Shown: positions 48,262 through 57,389, numbered from the stretch's first letter. The stretch: 64,000 nucleotides of DNA from Candidatus Saccharibacteria bacterium UBA2018 (GCA_002335175.1 DDCA01000001.1:310001-374000), one strand, 5' to 3'. Translations and numbers: made by a program. The notes: generated by a model not told the origin, from the letters alone.

Positions 48262-48298
48262 GTTCGCCTCCGTGCCGAAGGGAAAAGAGCAGCCCGAC

Positions 48299-48380
48299 GA
48301 ACGAATTCACTTCGTTCCCGGCGCGATGAGAAAAACCGGGGTCCCCGGAAAGTCGTAAGACTTTTTGGGGTGGAGTACCG
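48299..48380. repeat. Stacked palindromes between NUDIX gene and rnc
   Basis: In the 136-bp gap: CGAACGAATTCACTTCGTTC-type repeat near 48298-48319, the 13-bp palindrome CCGGGGTCCCCGG (48338-48350), and AAAGTC-GTAA-GACTTT (48351-48366). On the minus strand CCGGG-GAC-CCCGG-TTTTT works as a terminator for the NUDIX gene, placed ahead of the rnc ribosome site. Confidence 0.5.
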
Positions 48381-48397
48381 TAGGTTTGTCTTATATC

Positions 48398-48904
48398 TCA
48401 TAAATTCTCCTGTCGGATACGTTTCATGCCCATAAGCATTAGCTTTCCAATGTCTTCATATTCAATTGCATCCAGCGCATCATGGAATTTAAACCATTTG
48501 ATGCCGTTCATCCACTCTTCTTTCTTAATTGCATTCGTGTCGCCCTTCGCCTTCACGAGATAAATTTGGGTCGTCATTAATACTAACTTGTCTACCCGGC
48601 GGTATCGAAAATGGATCTTCCCAAGCCAACCAAGCATCTCAACGTCTTGTAAGCCGGCCTCTTCACCTATCTCGCGTTTGGCCGTCGCCTGGGCTGTCTC
48701 TCCGGGTTCGATATGGCCTTTTGGAATTGTCCAGCGATCTTTGGCGTCTTGGATAAGCAAGATTTCAATCTCGCCGTTTTTGTCGCGACGAAATACAATT
48801 CCTCCGCTGGTTGGTTCGCGAACTATTTCTTGGATGGACGGTTTGCGACCGCGATTGAAATACTTCTTGAACTTATCAAGTTGTGGCGGCTGCATCTTTT
48901 TCAT
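48398..48904 (-). CDS. NUDIX hydrolase
   Basis: 168 residues. Box GHIEPGETAQATAKREIGEEAGL matches GX5EX7REUXEEXGU; SGGIVFRRDKNGEIEILLIQDAKDRWTIPKG precedes it, as in diadenosine-polyphosphate-type NUDIX enzymes. Substrate uncertain. The start lies 29 bp inside nusB, so the two are coupled. Confidence 0.9.
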   Translation of the reverse strand: MKKMQPPQLDKFKKYFNRGRKPSIQEIVREPTSGGIVFRRDKNGEIEILLIQDAKDRWTIPKGHIEPGETAQATAKREIGEEAGLQDVEMLGWLGKIHFRYRRVDKLVLMTTQIYLVKAKGDTNAIKKEEWMNGIKWFKFHDALDAIEYEDIGKLMLMGMKRIRQENL

Positions 48905-49340
48905 CCTCCGCTTGCACTAGGGTGCGGTAGGCAGTACCAAGTACGCCGTTGATAAATTTGCTTGAGTTATCAGCACCAAACGCCTTGGCAAGTTCGACTG
49001 CCTCGTTGATAACCACCTTTGGCGGTACGGTTTCTGCTCGGTGTAGTAGCTCATAAAGCCCCATCCGCAGAACATTGCGGTCAATCCGAGCAATCTGGTC
49101 AAGTGGCCAGCCCGGCGCCATCGGCTGCAGTTTGGCATCAAGGTCATTCATGTGCTCAATCACGCCCTTAACAAGCTCGGAAACGAATTCCTTGTCGTCA
49201 ATTGCCTCTTGATAGCGCTCAATGTTACGGCCGAGAACTTCATTCAGATCGAGCTTCGTGTCTTCTGACTGGGTACGAAACTCGTACTCATAAAGCGTCT
49301 GCAGTGCGACGATTCGTCCAAGGTGTCGGTTCGATGCCAT
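48876..49340 (-). CDS. nusB: Transcription antitermination protein NusB
   Basis: 154 residues. SNRHLGRIVALQTLYEYEFR, DQIARIDRNVLRMGLYELLH, KVVINEAVELAKAFGADNSSKFINGVLG: all NusB core motifs. It binds boxA RNA with S10 in rRNA antitermination. It follows rpmF by 60 nt and overlaps the NUDIX gene. Confidence 0.96.
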   Translation of the reverse strand: MASNRHLGRIVALQTLYEYEFRTQSEDTKLDLNEVLGRNIERYQEAIDDKEFVSELVKGVIEHMNDLDAKLQPMAPGWPLDQIARIDRNVLRMGLYELLHRAETVPPKVVINEAVELAKAFGADNSSKFINGVLGTAYRTLVQAEDEKDAAATT

Positions 49341-49400
49341 ATGTTCGTTCTTTCTTGATGTATGTTAAGACGGCGCCAATGAAGGCGTCCAAGATCCGGC

Positions 49401-49541
49401 TTATTTTTTGCCGGTTTCCCGTTTGGTTGTTTTCACCTTGACTGGTGATTTGGCATTGACCGCACGTGCAAGCTTCAAACGTAAGTGACTACGCCTGAGA
49501 CCAGTTTTACGCGGGCTCGACTGCTTTTTTGGCTGACCCAT
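49401..49541 (-). CDS. rpmF: 50S ribosomal protein L32, cysteine-free
   Basis: 46 residues: starts MGQPKKQSSPRKTGLRRSHL, then RLKLARAVNAKSPVKVKTT and ends KRETGKK. The N-terminal PKKQSSPRKTGLRRSH pattern matches bL32 (PKRKTSKSRRDKRRAH). The CxxC...CxxC zinc ribbon of many L32 proteins is absent and the C-terminus is shortened. AAGGAG lies 8 nt before ATG, with TATAAT at 49584-49589, so this gene has a leader. It heads the rpmF-nusB-NUDIX series. Confidence 0.85.
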   Translation of the reverse strand: MGQPKKQSSPRKTGLRRSHLRLKLARAVNAKSPVKVKTTKRETGKK

Positions 49542-49583
49542 GGAAAGTTCTCCTTTTTCAGGTTGATTGTAAACTTGCTGGCT

Positions 49584-49648
49584 ATTATAGCGAACACCGT
49601 CGGTTATCTCAAGTGATTATTGACAAATATTACAATACATGCTATTAT
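49584..49648. promoter_or_regulatory. Divergent promoters: rpmF (-) and lipoprotein (+)
   Basis: Minus TATAAT 49584-49589 for rpmF. Plus TTGACA 49620-49625, 17-bp spacer, TGC-TATTAT 49643-49648, then 6 nt to ATG 49655: the best leaderless promoter in the window, with both boxes near consensus. Confidence 0.82.
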
Positions 49649-49654
49649 GAAATA

Positions 49655-50050
49655 ATGGACACGTTACGGATTAACCGAAACAAATTGGCACTTTCCCTCA
49701 TTTCTACGGGGTTGGCTGCCTCTGCTTTAGCTGCGTGCAGCGATACGGAACCAGATGCCCGACCAACCACTAACCGAAATGTCGGCTGCGCGGTTGTATT
49801 TGACCAGCACGACTTGCAGGAATACGCGAGCGGCCAGAGCGACCTTGCTGAAGACTTGGCGGCCGATGCCGACATGACTGTTAGCGAAGCCGAGCAGGAA
49901 CTTTCGCGCGAGAACTACGGTGCCGATCCTGATTTACTTCCAGGCAAAGACCGGCGTTTCGTCTTGATTGGCCAAAAAGCTTGTAACCTAATAAAAAACA
50001 ATCCCGAGCGCCGGCTTGTGAGCATTACACAGCTGTTTGAATCAAATTAA
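49655..50050 (+). CDS. Small putative lipoprotein
   Basis: 131 residues from ATG 49655. Signal peptide NKLALSLISTGLAASALAAC with a lipobox-like LAAC and Cys at about 25; the mature part is acidic (LAEDLAADADMTVSEAEQELS) with two more Cys. No known family. The longer frame to 49529 would include the promoter. It ends directly against the leuS stop codon. Confidence 0.75.
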   Translation: MDTLRINRNKLALSLISTGLAASALAACSDTEPDARPTTNRNVGCAVVFDQHDLQEYASGQSDLAEDLAADADMTVSEAEQELSRENYGADPDLLPGKDRRFVLIGQKACNLIKNNPERRLVSITQLFESN

Positions 50051-52501
50051 CTAAACGACAATATTTACGAGCCGGCCAGGCACATACACAACCTTGGCCG
50101 GTTTTTGATTTGCAGTAAATTTACGGACATTCTCGTCAGCAAGTGCAGTTTCGGTTGCAGTCTTTTCGTCGGTACCAGCCGGAAGTGATAGTTTGGCGCG
50201 GACCTTACCGTTCACCTGTACGACGATAGTCACTGTGTCATCCAGAACGAGCGTTTCGTCCCAGGCCGGCCATTCCGCCGAGTCAACTTCGTTCTCACCG
50301 CCATGCTGCTGCCACAATTCGCTTGCCAGGTGCGGCGCAACCGGACCGATTAATTGAGCCAGCGCCCGCAGGCTGTTTTGCCATTCGCTTGAAAACCCAT
50401 TAACTTTCAATTTGTAAAGTTCGTTCACGAGCTCCATCATGGCTGCGATAGCGGTATTAAAGCTAAGGTTCCGGTAATCGCCCGTTACCTTTTTAATCGT
50501 TTTGTGAGTCAAGCGCCTTAACTGGTTGTCTGAGTCAAGTTCGTCGGCTTTCTCAGCAGATTGGTACTCCTGGCTTAAGGTCCAGACACGGTTTAAGAAC
50601 CGATACACCCCGGCGACGCCTTTTGAGCTCCACGACGAATCGAGCTCTATTGGCCCCATGAACATTACATATGTGCGCAGCGTATCGGCGCCGTAGCCTT
50701 GGTCAACAATATCGAGCGGGTCAATCACATTACCCAGGCTTTTACTCATCTTACGGCCGTCTTCAGCGTTAATGTAGCCGTGATACACAAGTTTTTTAAC
50801 AGGTTCTTTGTGACTTAAGAGCCCCATATCGTTAAAGACATGCGCCCAGAACCGCACATACAGCAAGTGGGCAACCGCATGGTCACCACCAACATAGTAA
50901 TCGACTGGAGACCAGTAGTTAGCTTTCGCCGGATCCCAAGCTTGCTGGTCATTCTTTGGGTCAGCGTAGCGCAGCAAGTACCAACTGGAGCAGGCGTAGC
51001 CGTCCATCGTGTCGGTTTCTCGTTTGGCGGGGCCACCACATTCCGGGCAGGTTGTATTAACCCAGTCTTCCACTGTGGCTAAGACAGACTGGCCGTCACC
51101 TTTCGGGGCATAATCCTTAACCTCAGGCAGTACGACTGGTAGCTGGTCATCGGGAACTGCTACGGCTCCGTCTTTTTCACAGTGGATGATTGGGATCGGT
51201 GCACCCCAGTAGCGTTGCCGGCTAATCAGCCAGTCGCGCATTTTGTATTGCACAATCATATCACCGGCGTCTGTTTCCTTGATACTCTCCATGATTTTTT
51301 GCCGACCGGTTTCAAAATCCATGCCGTTAAACGTGTCAGAATTCGCCAACCTATAGCTCTTACGGTCTGCTTTGATGTGGCTATAGTCAACAAACTCTTG
51401 CTGCTCGGTTGTGAAAACGATAGGAATATCGTATTTCTGAGCGAATTCAAAGTCTCGCTCATCTTCGCCGGGAACGGCCATAATCGCTCCTGTACCATAG
51501 CTAAGCAGTACGTAGTCAGCTACCCAAACGGGAATCTTGTTACCGTTAATAGGGTTGATTGCGAAGAGGCCTTCAATTGGCACACCCGTCTTTTTCTTCT
51601 CGATTTCACGGTCCAGTTCGGATTTGCGAGCCGCTTTTTCAACATAAAGCTCAATGTCGGCTTGGTTGTCGGCGAACTGCCCGTAGCGCTCCACAATTGG
51701 ATGCTCCGGTGCAACTACCATAAACGTTACGCCGTAAATAGTATCGTGGGCGGTTGTAAATACTTCGAGGTGTTCTTTATCGGCTCCGAGCCCGTTCAGC
51801 TGAAACTTAATTGCCATGCCTTCAGACCGTCCAATCCAGTTGGTCTGGGCGGTTTTGATTTTCTCAGGCCAATCAAGGTCTGGGATTTCGTTGAGCAGTG
51901 CATCGGCGTATTCGGTGATTTTGAAAAACCACTGCTTCATGGCTTTCTTTTCGACTTCATTGCCGCAGCGCCAACACTTACCGTTTTCGACTTGTTCGTT
52001 AGCTAGCACGGTCTTGTCGACGGGACACCACCACTGCTGGGCTTCTTTTTGGTAGGCCAGACCCCGCTTAAAAAATTGTGCGAATATCCACTGGGTCCAG
52101 CGGTAATACTCAGGGTCGGTTGTGTTAATTTCGCGGTCCCAGTCAATCGATATACCGAGCCGTTTGAACTGATTTTTGAAATTGGCAATGTTGTCCTTGG
52201 TAACTTCAGCCGGAGCTGTGCCGGTTTTGATAGCAAAGTTTTCGGCCGGCAAACCGAACGTATCCCAACCCATTGGGTTTAGTACATTGTGGCCGTGTGC
52301 TCGGTAAAACCGTGCAATAGCGTCGACAATAGTGTAGCTAAAAGCATGGCCAGAGTGCAGACCGCTGCCGCTGGGATACGGGAACATACCCGATACATAA
52401 AGTTTCGGTTTGTCAGCCGTTTCGATCACATGGTAGGAGTTGTGGGCATCCCAATACTGTTGCCACTTTGGCTCGATTTCGCCCGGATTATAGCGCTGCA
52501 T
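50051..52501 (-). CDS. leuS: Leucine--tRNA ligase
   Basis: 816 residues. HIGH-like GSGLHSGHAFSYT, zinc knuckle WCPVDKTVLANEQVENGKCWRCG, CP1 editing domain, second knuckle CPECGGPAKRETDTMDG, EDGRKMSKSLGNVIDP (KMSKS), C-terminal anticodon-binding domain and VNGKVRAKL tail. It charges and proofreads tRNA-Leu. Extended -10 TGC-TATACT lies 10 nt before ATG. Confidence 0.98.
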   Translation of the reverse strand: MQRYNPGEIEPKWQQYWDAHNSYHVIETADKPKLYVSGMFPYPSGSGLHSGHAFSYTIVDAIARFYRAHGHNVLNPMGWDTFGLPAENFAIKTGTAPAEVTKDNIANFKNQFKRLGISIDWDREINTTDPEYYRWTQWIFAQFFKRGLAYQKEAQQWWCPVDKTVLANEQVENGKCWRCGNEVEKKAMKQWFFKITEYADALLNEIPDLDWPEKIKTAQTNWIGRSEGMAIKFQLNGLGADKEHLEVFTTAHDTIYGVTFMVVAPEHPIVERYGQFADNQADIELYVEKAARKSELDREIEKKKTGVPIEGLFAINPINGNKIPVWVADYVLLSYGTGAIMAVPGEDERDFEFAQKYDIPIVFTTEQQEFVDYSHIKADRKSYRLANSDTFNGMDFETGRQKIMESIKETDAGDMIVQYKMRDWLISRQRYWGAPIPIIHCEKDGAVAVPDDQLPVVLPEVKDYAPKGDGQSVLATVEDWVNTTCPECGGPAKRETDTMDGYACSSWYLLRYADPKNDQQAWDPAKANYWSPVDYYVGGDHAVAHLLYVRFWAHVFNDMGLLSHKEPVKKLVYHGYINAEDGRKMSKSLGNVIDPLDIVDQGYGADTLRTYVMFMGPIELDSSWSSKGVAGVYRFLNRVWTLSQEYQSAEKADELDSDNQLRRLTHKTIKKVTGDYRNLSFNTAIAAMMELVNELYKLKVNGFSSEWQNSLRALAQLIGPVAPHLASELWQQHGGENEVDSAEWPAWDETLVLDDTVTIVVQVNGKVRAKLSLPAGTDEKTATETALADENVRKFTANQKPAKVVYVPGRLVNIVV

Positions 52502-52511
52502 ACTGAAAGTA

Positions 52512-52517
52512 AGTATA
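52512..52517 (-). promoter_or_regulatory. -10 box of leuS
   Basis: TATACT on the minus strand, preceded by TGC, 10 nt before the ATG. Confidence 0.62.
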
Positions 52518-52543
52518 GCACCAGAGATAGCTGCTCTTAAAGC

Positions 52544-53899
52544 CTAGATAGACGAACCGCTGCTGGCTGCGTCAGCGCCGACGCCTTCAAGCGCGGATTC
52601 GATGTCACGGCTAATTTCGTCAAAAGACTTGGCGCCTTTTGGAGCTTGTATGTCTACTGGCTGGTTAAAGGTTGGTGAAAAGGTCATCGAGAACGATCCC
52701 ATGTTACTGCCAAGATCAGGGTTTGATACTTCAAGTTTTGTAAACTCATGACTCCACTGGCTGACCCAAACTTTCATGACCGTCTTGTCGGCTGTGCTAT
52801 CTTCTGTTGCAGTATCGTCTTCGGTGCTGCTCGGTGTCGAGTCACAGCTTTCGATTTTTTTACCAAACTTGGTCGATTCAACTGCTTTAGAAAACGAGTT
52901 GGCTTTTGCTTCATTGAAGTCGAGTTGGTAACCTAGACTGCCGTCTTTTGTACCAAGACTTTCCTTGACGGTAACGAAGCGGTTTTTATCAAAGGCTTTC
53001 ATTACTTCGTTGAGATTTTCATCTTTATCAAGCAAAGCATACGCCTCTGAGTAACATTTTTGCGATTTGCTCGTTTCCGACGAGCTGTTCGTATCGGCTT
53101 TGAGCCACTGGTTATCCAGCTTGTCTACCAGCACACCAAAGTAGGCGTCAAACTGTTTGCGAATCTCGGCTTTTTGGGCACTGTCGAGCGTTAATCCGGA
53201 AGCTTTGTAGCTTTTTTCGACGGTTTCCATATATGTGCCAACTACGGCATCGTACGTTTTTCGTAGGTTAGTCAGTTTAAAGTAAACATTGCCTGAACGC
53301 TCGATAACGCTATCGGCGGTCAGACTAAGGTTGTCGAGTGCTTTGTAGTCAGGGGTTTTTGCAGCGGTCTTTAGTGTAAAGTTAATTCTTGCAACTGACT
53401 CGTTGGATTCAAAAATTGGCGTTACGGTCAGTTTGACGTCTTTATTTTCGTAGACAATGTCGCCGTTCATTTTTACGGATTTTGCTTTGACTGCGTTTAC
53501 AACGGCATCACTGATTACTTTGTCGGGGTTTTGATACCACAAGTTATAGGCAGCTACTCCGCTGCCTGACAATAGAGCAAGCCCGATGATGCTACCGATA
53601 ATGATATATCGCCGTTTTTTCGACTTTTTCGCAGCCGGCTGCGAAAAAGCCAGAGCAGTCGGAGCTGGCTGAGATGAGTCTGCTGGGGTAGCAGTACCGT
53701 TATTAAAATTAGGCTGGCTTGGCTCGGGCAACGTGGATTCAGCATCCAGTTTTGATAGTTCCATGTTCACATCGGGTGAATCATAGGACGGTTGTGACGG
53801 GCTTTCCAGGTTTGGAGGCGATGCTACTGCAGGTTCTGGATTCTGGGGTTGGGTTGGTTCGTACGGCTCTGTCGTGGGAGTGCTTTTATCTTCTGGCAC
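52544..53899 (-). CDS. Hypothetical single-span exported protein with Pro/Gln-rich cytosolic tail
   Basis: 451 residues from a GTG with GAGG 7 nt upstream. Residues 1-95 are Pro/Ser/Thr/Gln-rich (TTEPYEPTQPQNPEP), followed by KKSKKRRY and a membrane helix (about 98-118). The outer 330 residues are beta-rich, with repeats of weak similarity to LppX/LolA-like folds (VVNAVKAKSVKMNGDIVYEN, LTVTPIFESNESVARINFTL) and two Cys. I do not assign a function. Lys-rich stop-transfer and in-out topology suggest a cell-surface role. Confidence 0.7.
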   Translation of the reverse strand: MPEDKSTPTTEPYEPTQPQNPEPAVASPPNLESPSQPSYDSPDVNMELSKLDAESTLPEPSQPNFNNGTATPADSSQPAPTALAFSQPAAKKSKKRRYIIIGSIIGLALLSGSGVAAYNLWYQNPDKVISDAVVNAVKAKSVKMNGDIVYENKDVKLTVTPIFESNESVARINFTLKTAAKTPDYKALDNLSLTADSVIERSGNVYFKLTNLRKTYDAVVGTYMETVEKSYKASGLTLDSAQKAEIRKQFDAYFGVLVDKLDNQWLKADTNSSSETSKSQKCYSEAYALLDKDENLNEVMKAFDKNRFVTVKESLGTKDGSLGYQLDFNEAKANSFSKAVESTKFGKKIESCDSTPSSTEDDTATEDSTADKTVMKVWVSQWSHEFTKLEVSNPDLGSNMGSFSMTFSPTFNQPVDIQAPKGAKSFDEISRDIESALEGVGADAASSGSSI

Positions 53900-53949
53900 G
53901 ATGGTTCCTCACATCGGTTATGGTTATCTCCCCTAGCCTACCATAGTAT

Positions 53950-55242
53950 CTATAAATTCGAGAAAAATTCTTGCTTGATTTCCTGCCACTGCGGGGACTG
54001 GCGGACTAGTAGCTGGTCATCACTGGTTTTATGCAGTAGCACCTTTAACGCTTCCTCGGTATATATGTTACCTTGCGAGCCCTTTGCCAGTACAACCGCT
54101 TTTTCTTCCAAAACTCCGTTAACAAATCCGCCGGCATCGATAGCACTTTTAAATGATTTAACTTGGCAGCCTCGGGCTTTTGCAGCAGGCGCGAGGTGTT
54201 TTTCGGCTTCATCGCCTACCGTCACGACCCAAGCAAGCAGGTTCGGGTCACATAAGTTGCCAAGTGCTTCATGCTCGGTTTGGGATGTAGCACCAAGTTC
54301 ATTCATACTGCCCAGAATGGCAATACGCTGGGGTGCTTGCAAGCTGTACAGGGTTTGCAGCGCGGCTCCGGCTGAGGCCGGACTGGAATTATACGTATCG
54401 TCAATAAGAATAGAGTGCTTAACGCCGCGGAGTACGTTCATACGGCCATGGACCGGCGTAATGTCCTCGACGGCTTCCGAGATTTCTTTCGGGCTCATGC
54501 CCAACTTGACCGCCACCGTCATGGCGGCACAGACCGGACGCAGACTATGCTCGCCGAGCACTCGGATGTTTGCCGGAACTTCACTGTCAGCTTCGAATTC
54601 AGGCGCGACCAGCGCGGCATTGTAACCATGCCGGATGTCAAAGTCCTTTATTTCGATTCGGTATTCGGCTGCAGCCGTCGATCCGTACGTATCGACGTTT
54701 TGGTTGGTCAGCAAGTCAGCAAACCGTCCGTCGATATCGTCGCGGTTGATAACTGCCAGCTCACTGAAGTTAGCCAGGGCAATCTCTTCTTGGGCAACAG
54801 TTTCAATCGTTTCAAAAAATTCCATGTGTTCCGGTGTAATAGCCGTAACAACACCGATTGCCGGACGCAGGTATGTTCCAAAGTGCGCCATCTCTCCAAC
54901 CCGGTCACTGCCGAGTTCCTGAACGATGACCTCAACGTCGGCCGGTTCCGAGATACGTTTTTTTGCGGCCCGGAAGACCGTTAGCCATTGGCCGACACTG
55001 TGAACGTTATCCGGATAATCAATGCCGAGTATGCCCAGCGGGGCACTCATGTGCGTATTGTAATTGCCGTCCTGCATGCGGACACGAAATTTTTTACTAA
55101 GGACCGTGGCGATTGCCGTTTTGGTACTGGTTTTTCCTACGCTGCCGGCAACTGCCACCAGTTTAACTTCAGGATGCTTTTCGAAGTACGCCCGGACGTA
55201 ATTTTCTAGTTTGTTTTGGATAAAAGTTTTAAACATAGTCAC
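53950..55242 (-). CDS. murF: UDP-N-acetylmuramoyl-tripeptide--D-alanyl-D-alanine ligase
   Basis: 430 residues. Mur-ligase central domain with VAVAGSVGKTSTKTAIATVL (ATP loop), GNYNTHMSAPLGIL, ITPEHMEFFETIETVAQEE and C-terminal GRMNVLRGVKHSILIDDTYNSSPASAGAAL. It adds D-Ala-D-Ala to the peptidoglycan precursor. The N-terminal UDP-sugar domain is short or missing compared with E. coli MurF. GTG 55242 lies 6 nt from TATCAT and is chosen. Confidence 0.88.
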   Translation of the reverse strand: MTMFKTFIQNKLENYVRAYFEKHPEVKLVAVAGSVGKTSTKTAIATVLSKKFRVRMQDGNYNTHMSAPLGILGIDYPDNVHSVGQWLTVFRAAKKRISEPADVEVIVQELGSDRVGEMAHFGTYLRPAIGVVTAITPEHMEFFETIETVAQEEIALANFSELAVINRDDIDGRFADLLTNQNVDTYGSTAAAEYRIEIKDFDIRHGYNAALVAPEFEADSEVPANIRVLGEHSLRPVCAAMTVAVKLGMSPKEISEAVEDITPVHGRMNVLRGVKHSILIDDTYNSSPASAGAALQTLYSLQAPQRIAILGSMNELGATSQTEHEALGNLCDPNLLAWVVTVGDEAEKHLAPAAKARGCQVKSFKSAIDAGGFVNGVLEEKAVVLAKGSQGNIYTEEALKVLLHKTSDDQLLVRQSPQWQEIKQEFFSNL

Positions 55243-55248
55243 TTATCC

Positions 55249-55308
55249 ATGATACGCGATTTGGGACAAAACGAAAGCAGGCAGACCGCTGGACGATTCC
55301 TATATAAT
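55249..55308. promoter_or_regulatory. Divergent leaderless promoters, murF (-) and yihY-like gene (+)
   Basis: Minus TATCAT 55249-55254, 6 nt from GTG 55242. Plus TATAAT 55303-55308, 6 nt from ATG 55315. Confidence 0.62.
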
Positions 55309-55314
55309 AAGTGC

Positions 55315-56238
55315 ATGAACGCCATTAGCTCTTTCTTCCGACAGATTAAACTGATTCTTACCGGTGAGCGCAAGCCCCATGCTGATAACCCTCGCGATTT
55401 TGCTTTCGAAGATTGGAAAATGGCGCTTGTTGCGGCTAAAGACGCCGTTGGCGACAAACGTCTCGGCCTTCTTGCCGCTGGGATTGCGTACTTTGCGACA
55501 TTCGCATTCTTCCCGTTAGTGGCTGTGGGCGTGGCGGTCTCCAGCTTTATTATTTCTGAAGAAAGTCTCAGTACCGTCGTGACGTCACTCGAGATTTACT
55601 TGCCAAGTGACATTGCAAGTCTAGTGACAACCCAGCTCGAGAATGCCCTTAAAAGCCAATCGGCCTCCACCTTAATTGCCATTTTCGGTATTTTACTAGC
55701 GCTGTTTAGTGTCTCGGGTGCAACCCAAAACCTAATTAGCGCCGGCAACGTGGCCTATGAACGCAAAGAATCTCGCGGACTGGTTGAGCTTCGCTTAACA
55801 AGCCTCGGACTTCTGCTTTCCGGCTTGGTTGGCGGCACGTTCATCATCGGGCTTCTGCTTCTTGACCAAAGTCTGCTCGTTTCGTTTGGCATGACAGAAA
55901 GTATCGCCTGGGCAGTAAGCTTGCTTAGGTGGATTGTCATTGCGGGGCTTATCGGGGTTATGCTGGCTATTTTTTACCGCTACGGACCCGACAGGCCGCA
56001 TGCCAAGTGGCAATGGGTGACCTGGGGTTCAGTGATTGCGTCGGTCATTTGGCTCATTGGAACAGTGCTGTTCTTTATATATGCACGGTTTTTCGCCAAT
56101 TTCAGTGAATCATACAGCTTGTTCGCGGGCATTATCGTACTAATGACCTGGTTCAACCTGACGGCATTCATCGTACTGCTTGGTGCCGAAATTAATTATC
56201 GGCTCGAACAACAGACGGTTCGTAAAACGACCAAGTAA
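55315..56238 (+). CDS. YihY/virulence factor BrkB family membrane protein
   Basis: 307 residues from ATG 55315. LGLLAAGIAYFATFAFFPLVAVGVAV, five more helices, GPDRPHAKWQWVTWGSVIASVIWLIGTVLFFIYARFFANFSESYSLFAGIIVLMTWFNLTAFIVLLGAEINYRLE: typical YihY/BrkB. The function is unsettled; it is not a nuclease despite the old RNase BN label. Confidence 0.93.
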   Translation: MNAISSFFRQIKLILTGERKPHADNPRDFAFEDWKMALVAAKDAVGDKRLGLLAAGIAYFATFAFFPLVAVGVAVSSFIISEESLSTVVTSLEIYLPSDIASLVTTQLENALKSQSASTLIAIFGILLALFSVSGATQNLISAGNVAYERKESRGLVELRLTSLGLLLSGLVGGTFIIGLLLLDQSLLVSFGMTESIAWAVSLLRWIVIAGLIGVMLAIFYRYGPDRPHAKWQWVTWGSVIASVIWLIGTVLFFIYARFFANFSESYSLFAGIIVLMTWFNLTAFIVLLGAEINYRLEQQTVRKTTK

Positions 56239-56243
56239 CCGGG

Positions 56244-56771
56244 TTATGGCTCGTCGTAAAATGGGTGCCAAAGTTTTCGCGCCCGGGCTTCAAGCGACGG
56301 TATGCCGCTTTTCATAGCTTCACGAAGTAACTGCACGACATCTGCGTGCTTTTTCCGTTCGTGCGGGCACGTGTCTACCAGCGCCTGTAGTGAGAATACT
56401 TTGAGTATTTTGCTGTGTGACATGTGAAAGTCGTATTTCCATATCCTCCTAACAGCAGTCAGTTCACTTTCGGTAAGAGCAAGACGCGGCAGTATTTGTG
56501 CCATGTGCCAGCGGACTTCTTTTTGGTGGTAATCGTGGAGTATCTTAACCAGCTCGGGCACATACGATTCGAGAGCCCGGTGGTTTTCAGCTGAGATTTT
56601 TTCAAGTGCGTCGGCTATTCGCATATTGAGCCCTTCGTCTGTTGGGCTGAAGCTTTCGACAAGCTGATGCACTACCATCCGGTCAGTCCGAGCAAGTTTA
56701 ACGACTTTATCAACGCCTCCTACCGTTCGCATGTCGCCGTGTGACAAAAGATGAATGATAGACTGAGTCAT
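56244..56771 (-). CDS. HEAT-repeat-like helical protein
   Basis: 175 residues, all helical, with repeat-like phrases (MRIADALEKISAENHRALESYVPELVKIL, RWHMAQILPRLALTESELTAV). Such proteins bind other proteins; no catalytic residues are visible. It ends 6 bp from the convergent yihY gene. The region upstream holds a distant TATGAT. Confidence 0.6.
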   Translation of the reverse strand: MTQSIIHLLSHGDMRTVGGVDKVVKLARTDRMVVHQLVESFSPTDEGLNMRIADALEKISAENHRALESYVPELVKILHDYHQKEVRWHMAQILPRLALTESELTAVRRIWKYDFHMSHSKILKVFSLQALVDTCPHERKKHADVVQLLREAMKSGIPSLEARARKLWHPFYDEP

Positions 56772-56850
56772 TTTAAAACCGTGTTCCTGTTCTCATCATA
56801 GCAAATGCCTTCTGCAAAGGGAGCCATGAGTCTAGTATCTTGATACTGAA

Positions 56851-57387
56851 TTACTTCTTAAAAGTTAGCGAGTCGATTGAGCGTAGATCAATACCATGTG
56901 ACTGGTAAACAGATTCTGTCGAATCGCTTGTCGTCGATTCGTATAACCCTTCGAATTTATCCAGGCACGCTTGAACTCGTTCTACTGAGTCGCCTTCAAT
57001 CTCAACATACGGTGGGATGAGCGGCCAAAAATCAATTGTTATCATGCAATCATACACATGGTACACTTCACGCTTATTTTCTTGGTAATTGCGAGGCTTT
57101 AAGCCCGCGGCCGTAAGGATGCTTTTTGTCCGCTCGAAATCATCAGTCTTTACTTCTATTTCCTCGGTGCCGTCTATTGCGTTGGCGTAAGTTTTTTTAT
57201 AGGTTAATGTCGTCATGTGCCCGTCTGTTCGTAAACGTATCCATGCATTTTCATCGGTGGGAACCGTGTCAAATACTACGCGGCGATAATTCAGAACCTC
57301 ATCGACGGCAACACCGTTGTCACGTAAAAAATCCTGCACTTTCTTTACGTCAACACCCAGTAGCTTGATTTCGTTTTCAATACTCAT
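56851..57387 (-). CDS. CYTH domain protein (class IV adenylate cyclase / thiamine triphosphatase family)
   Basis: 178 residues from ATG 57387. ENEIK at the N-terminus is the ExExK signature, followed by WIRLRTDGHMTTLTYKK (basic tunnel), EIEVKTDDFERTKSIL and YVEIEGDSVERVQACLDKF. These enzymes bind triphosphates in a beta-barrel tunnel; polyphosphate or triphosphate hydrolysis is more likely than cAMP synthesis. It starts 2 nt after the upstream stop. TATAGT (57394-57399) gives a possible own promoter. Confidence 0.9.
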   Translation of the reverse strand: MSIENEIKLLGVDVKKVQDFLRDNGVAVDEVLNYRRVVFDTVPTDENAWIRLRTDGHMTTLTYKKTYANAIDGTEEIEVKTDDFERTKSILTAAGLKPRNYQENKREVYHVYDCMITIDFWPLIPPYVEIEGDSVERVQACLDKFEGLYESTTSDSTESVYQSHGIDLRSIDSLTFKK

Positions 57388-57389
57388 GA

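Noticed and set aside
48299..48380. A riboswitch or RNA thermometer ahead of rnc
   Set aside because: The palindromes are explained by a terminator for the NUDIX gene. No known aptamer pattern is visible.
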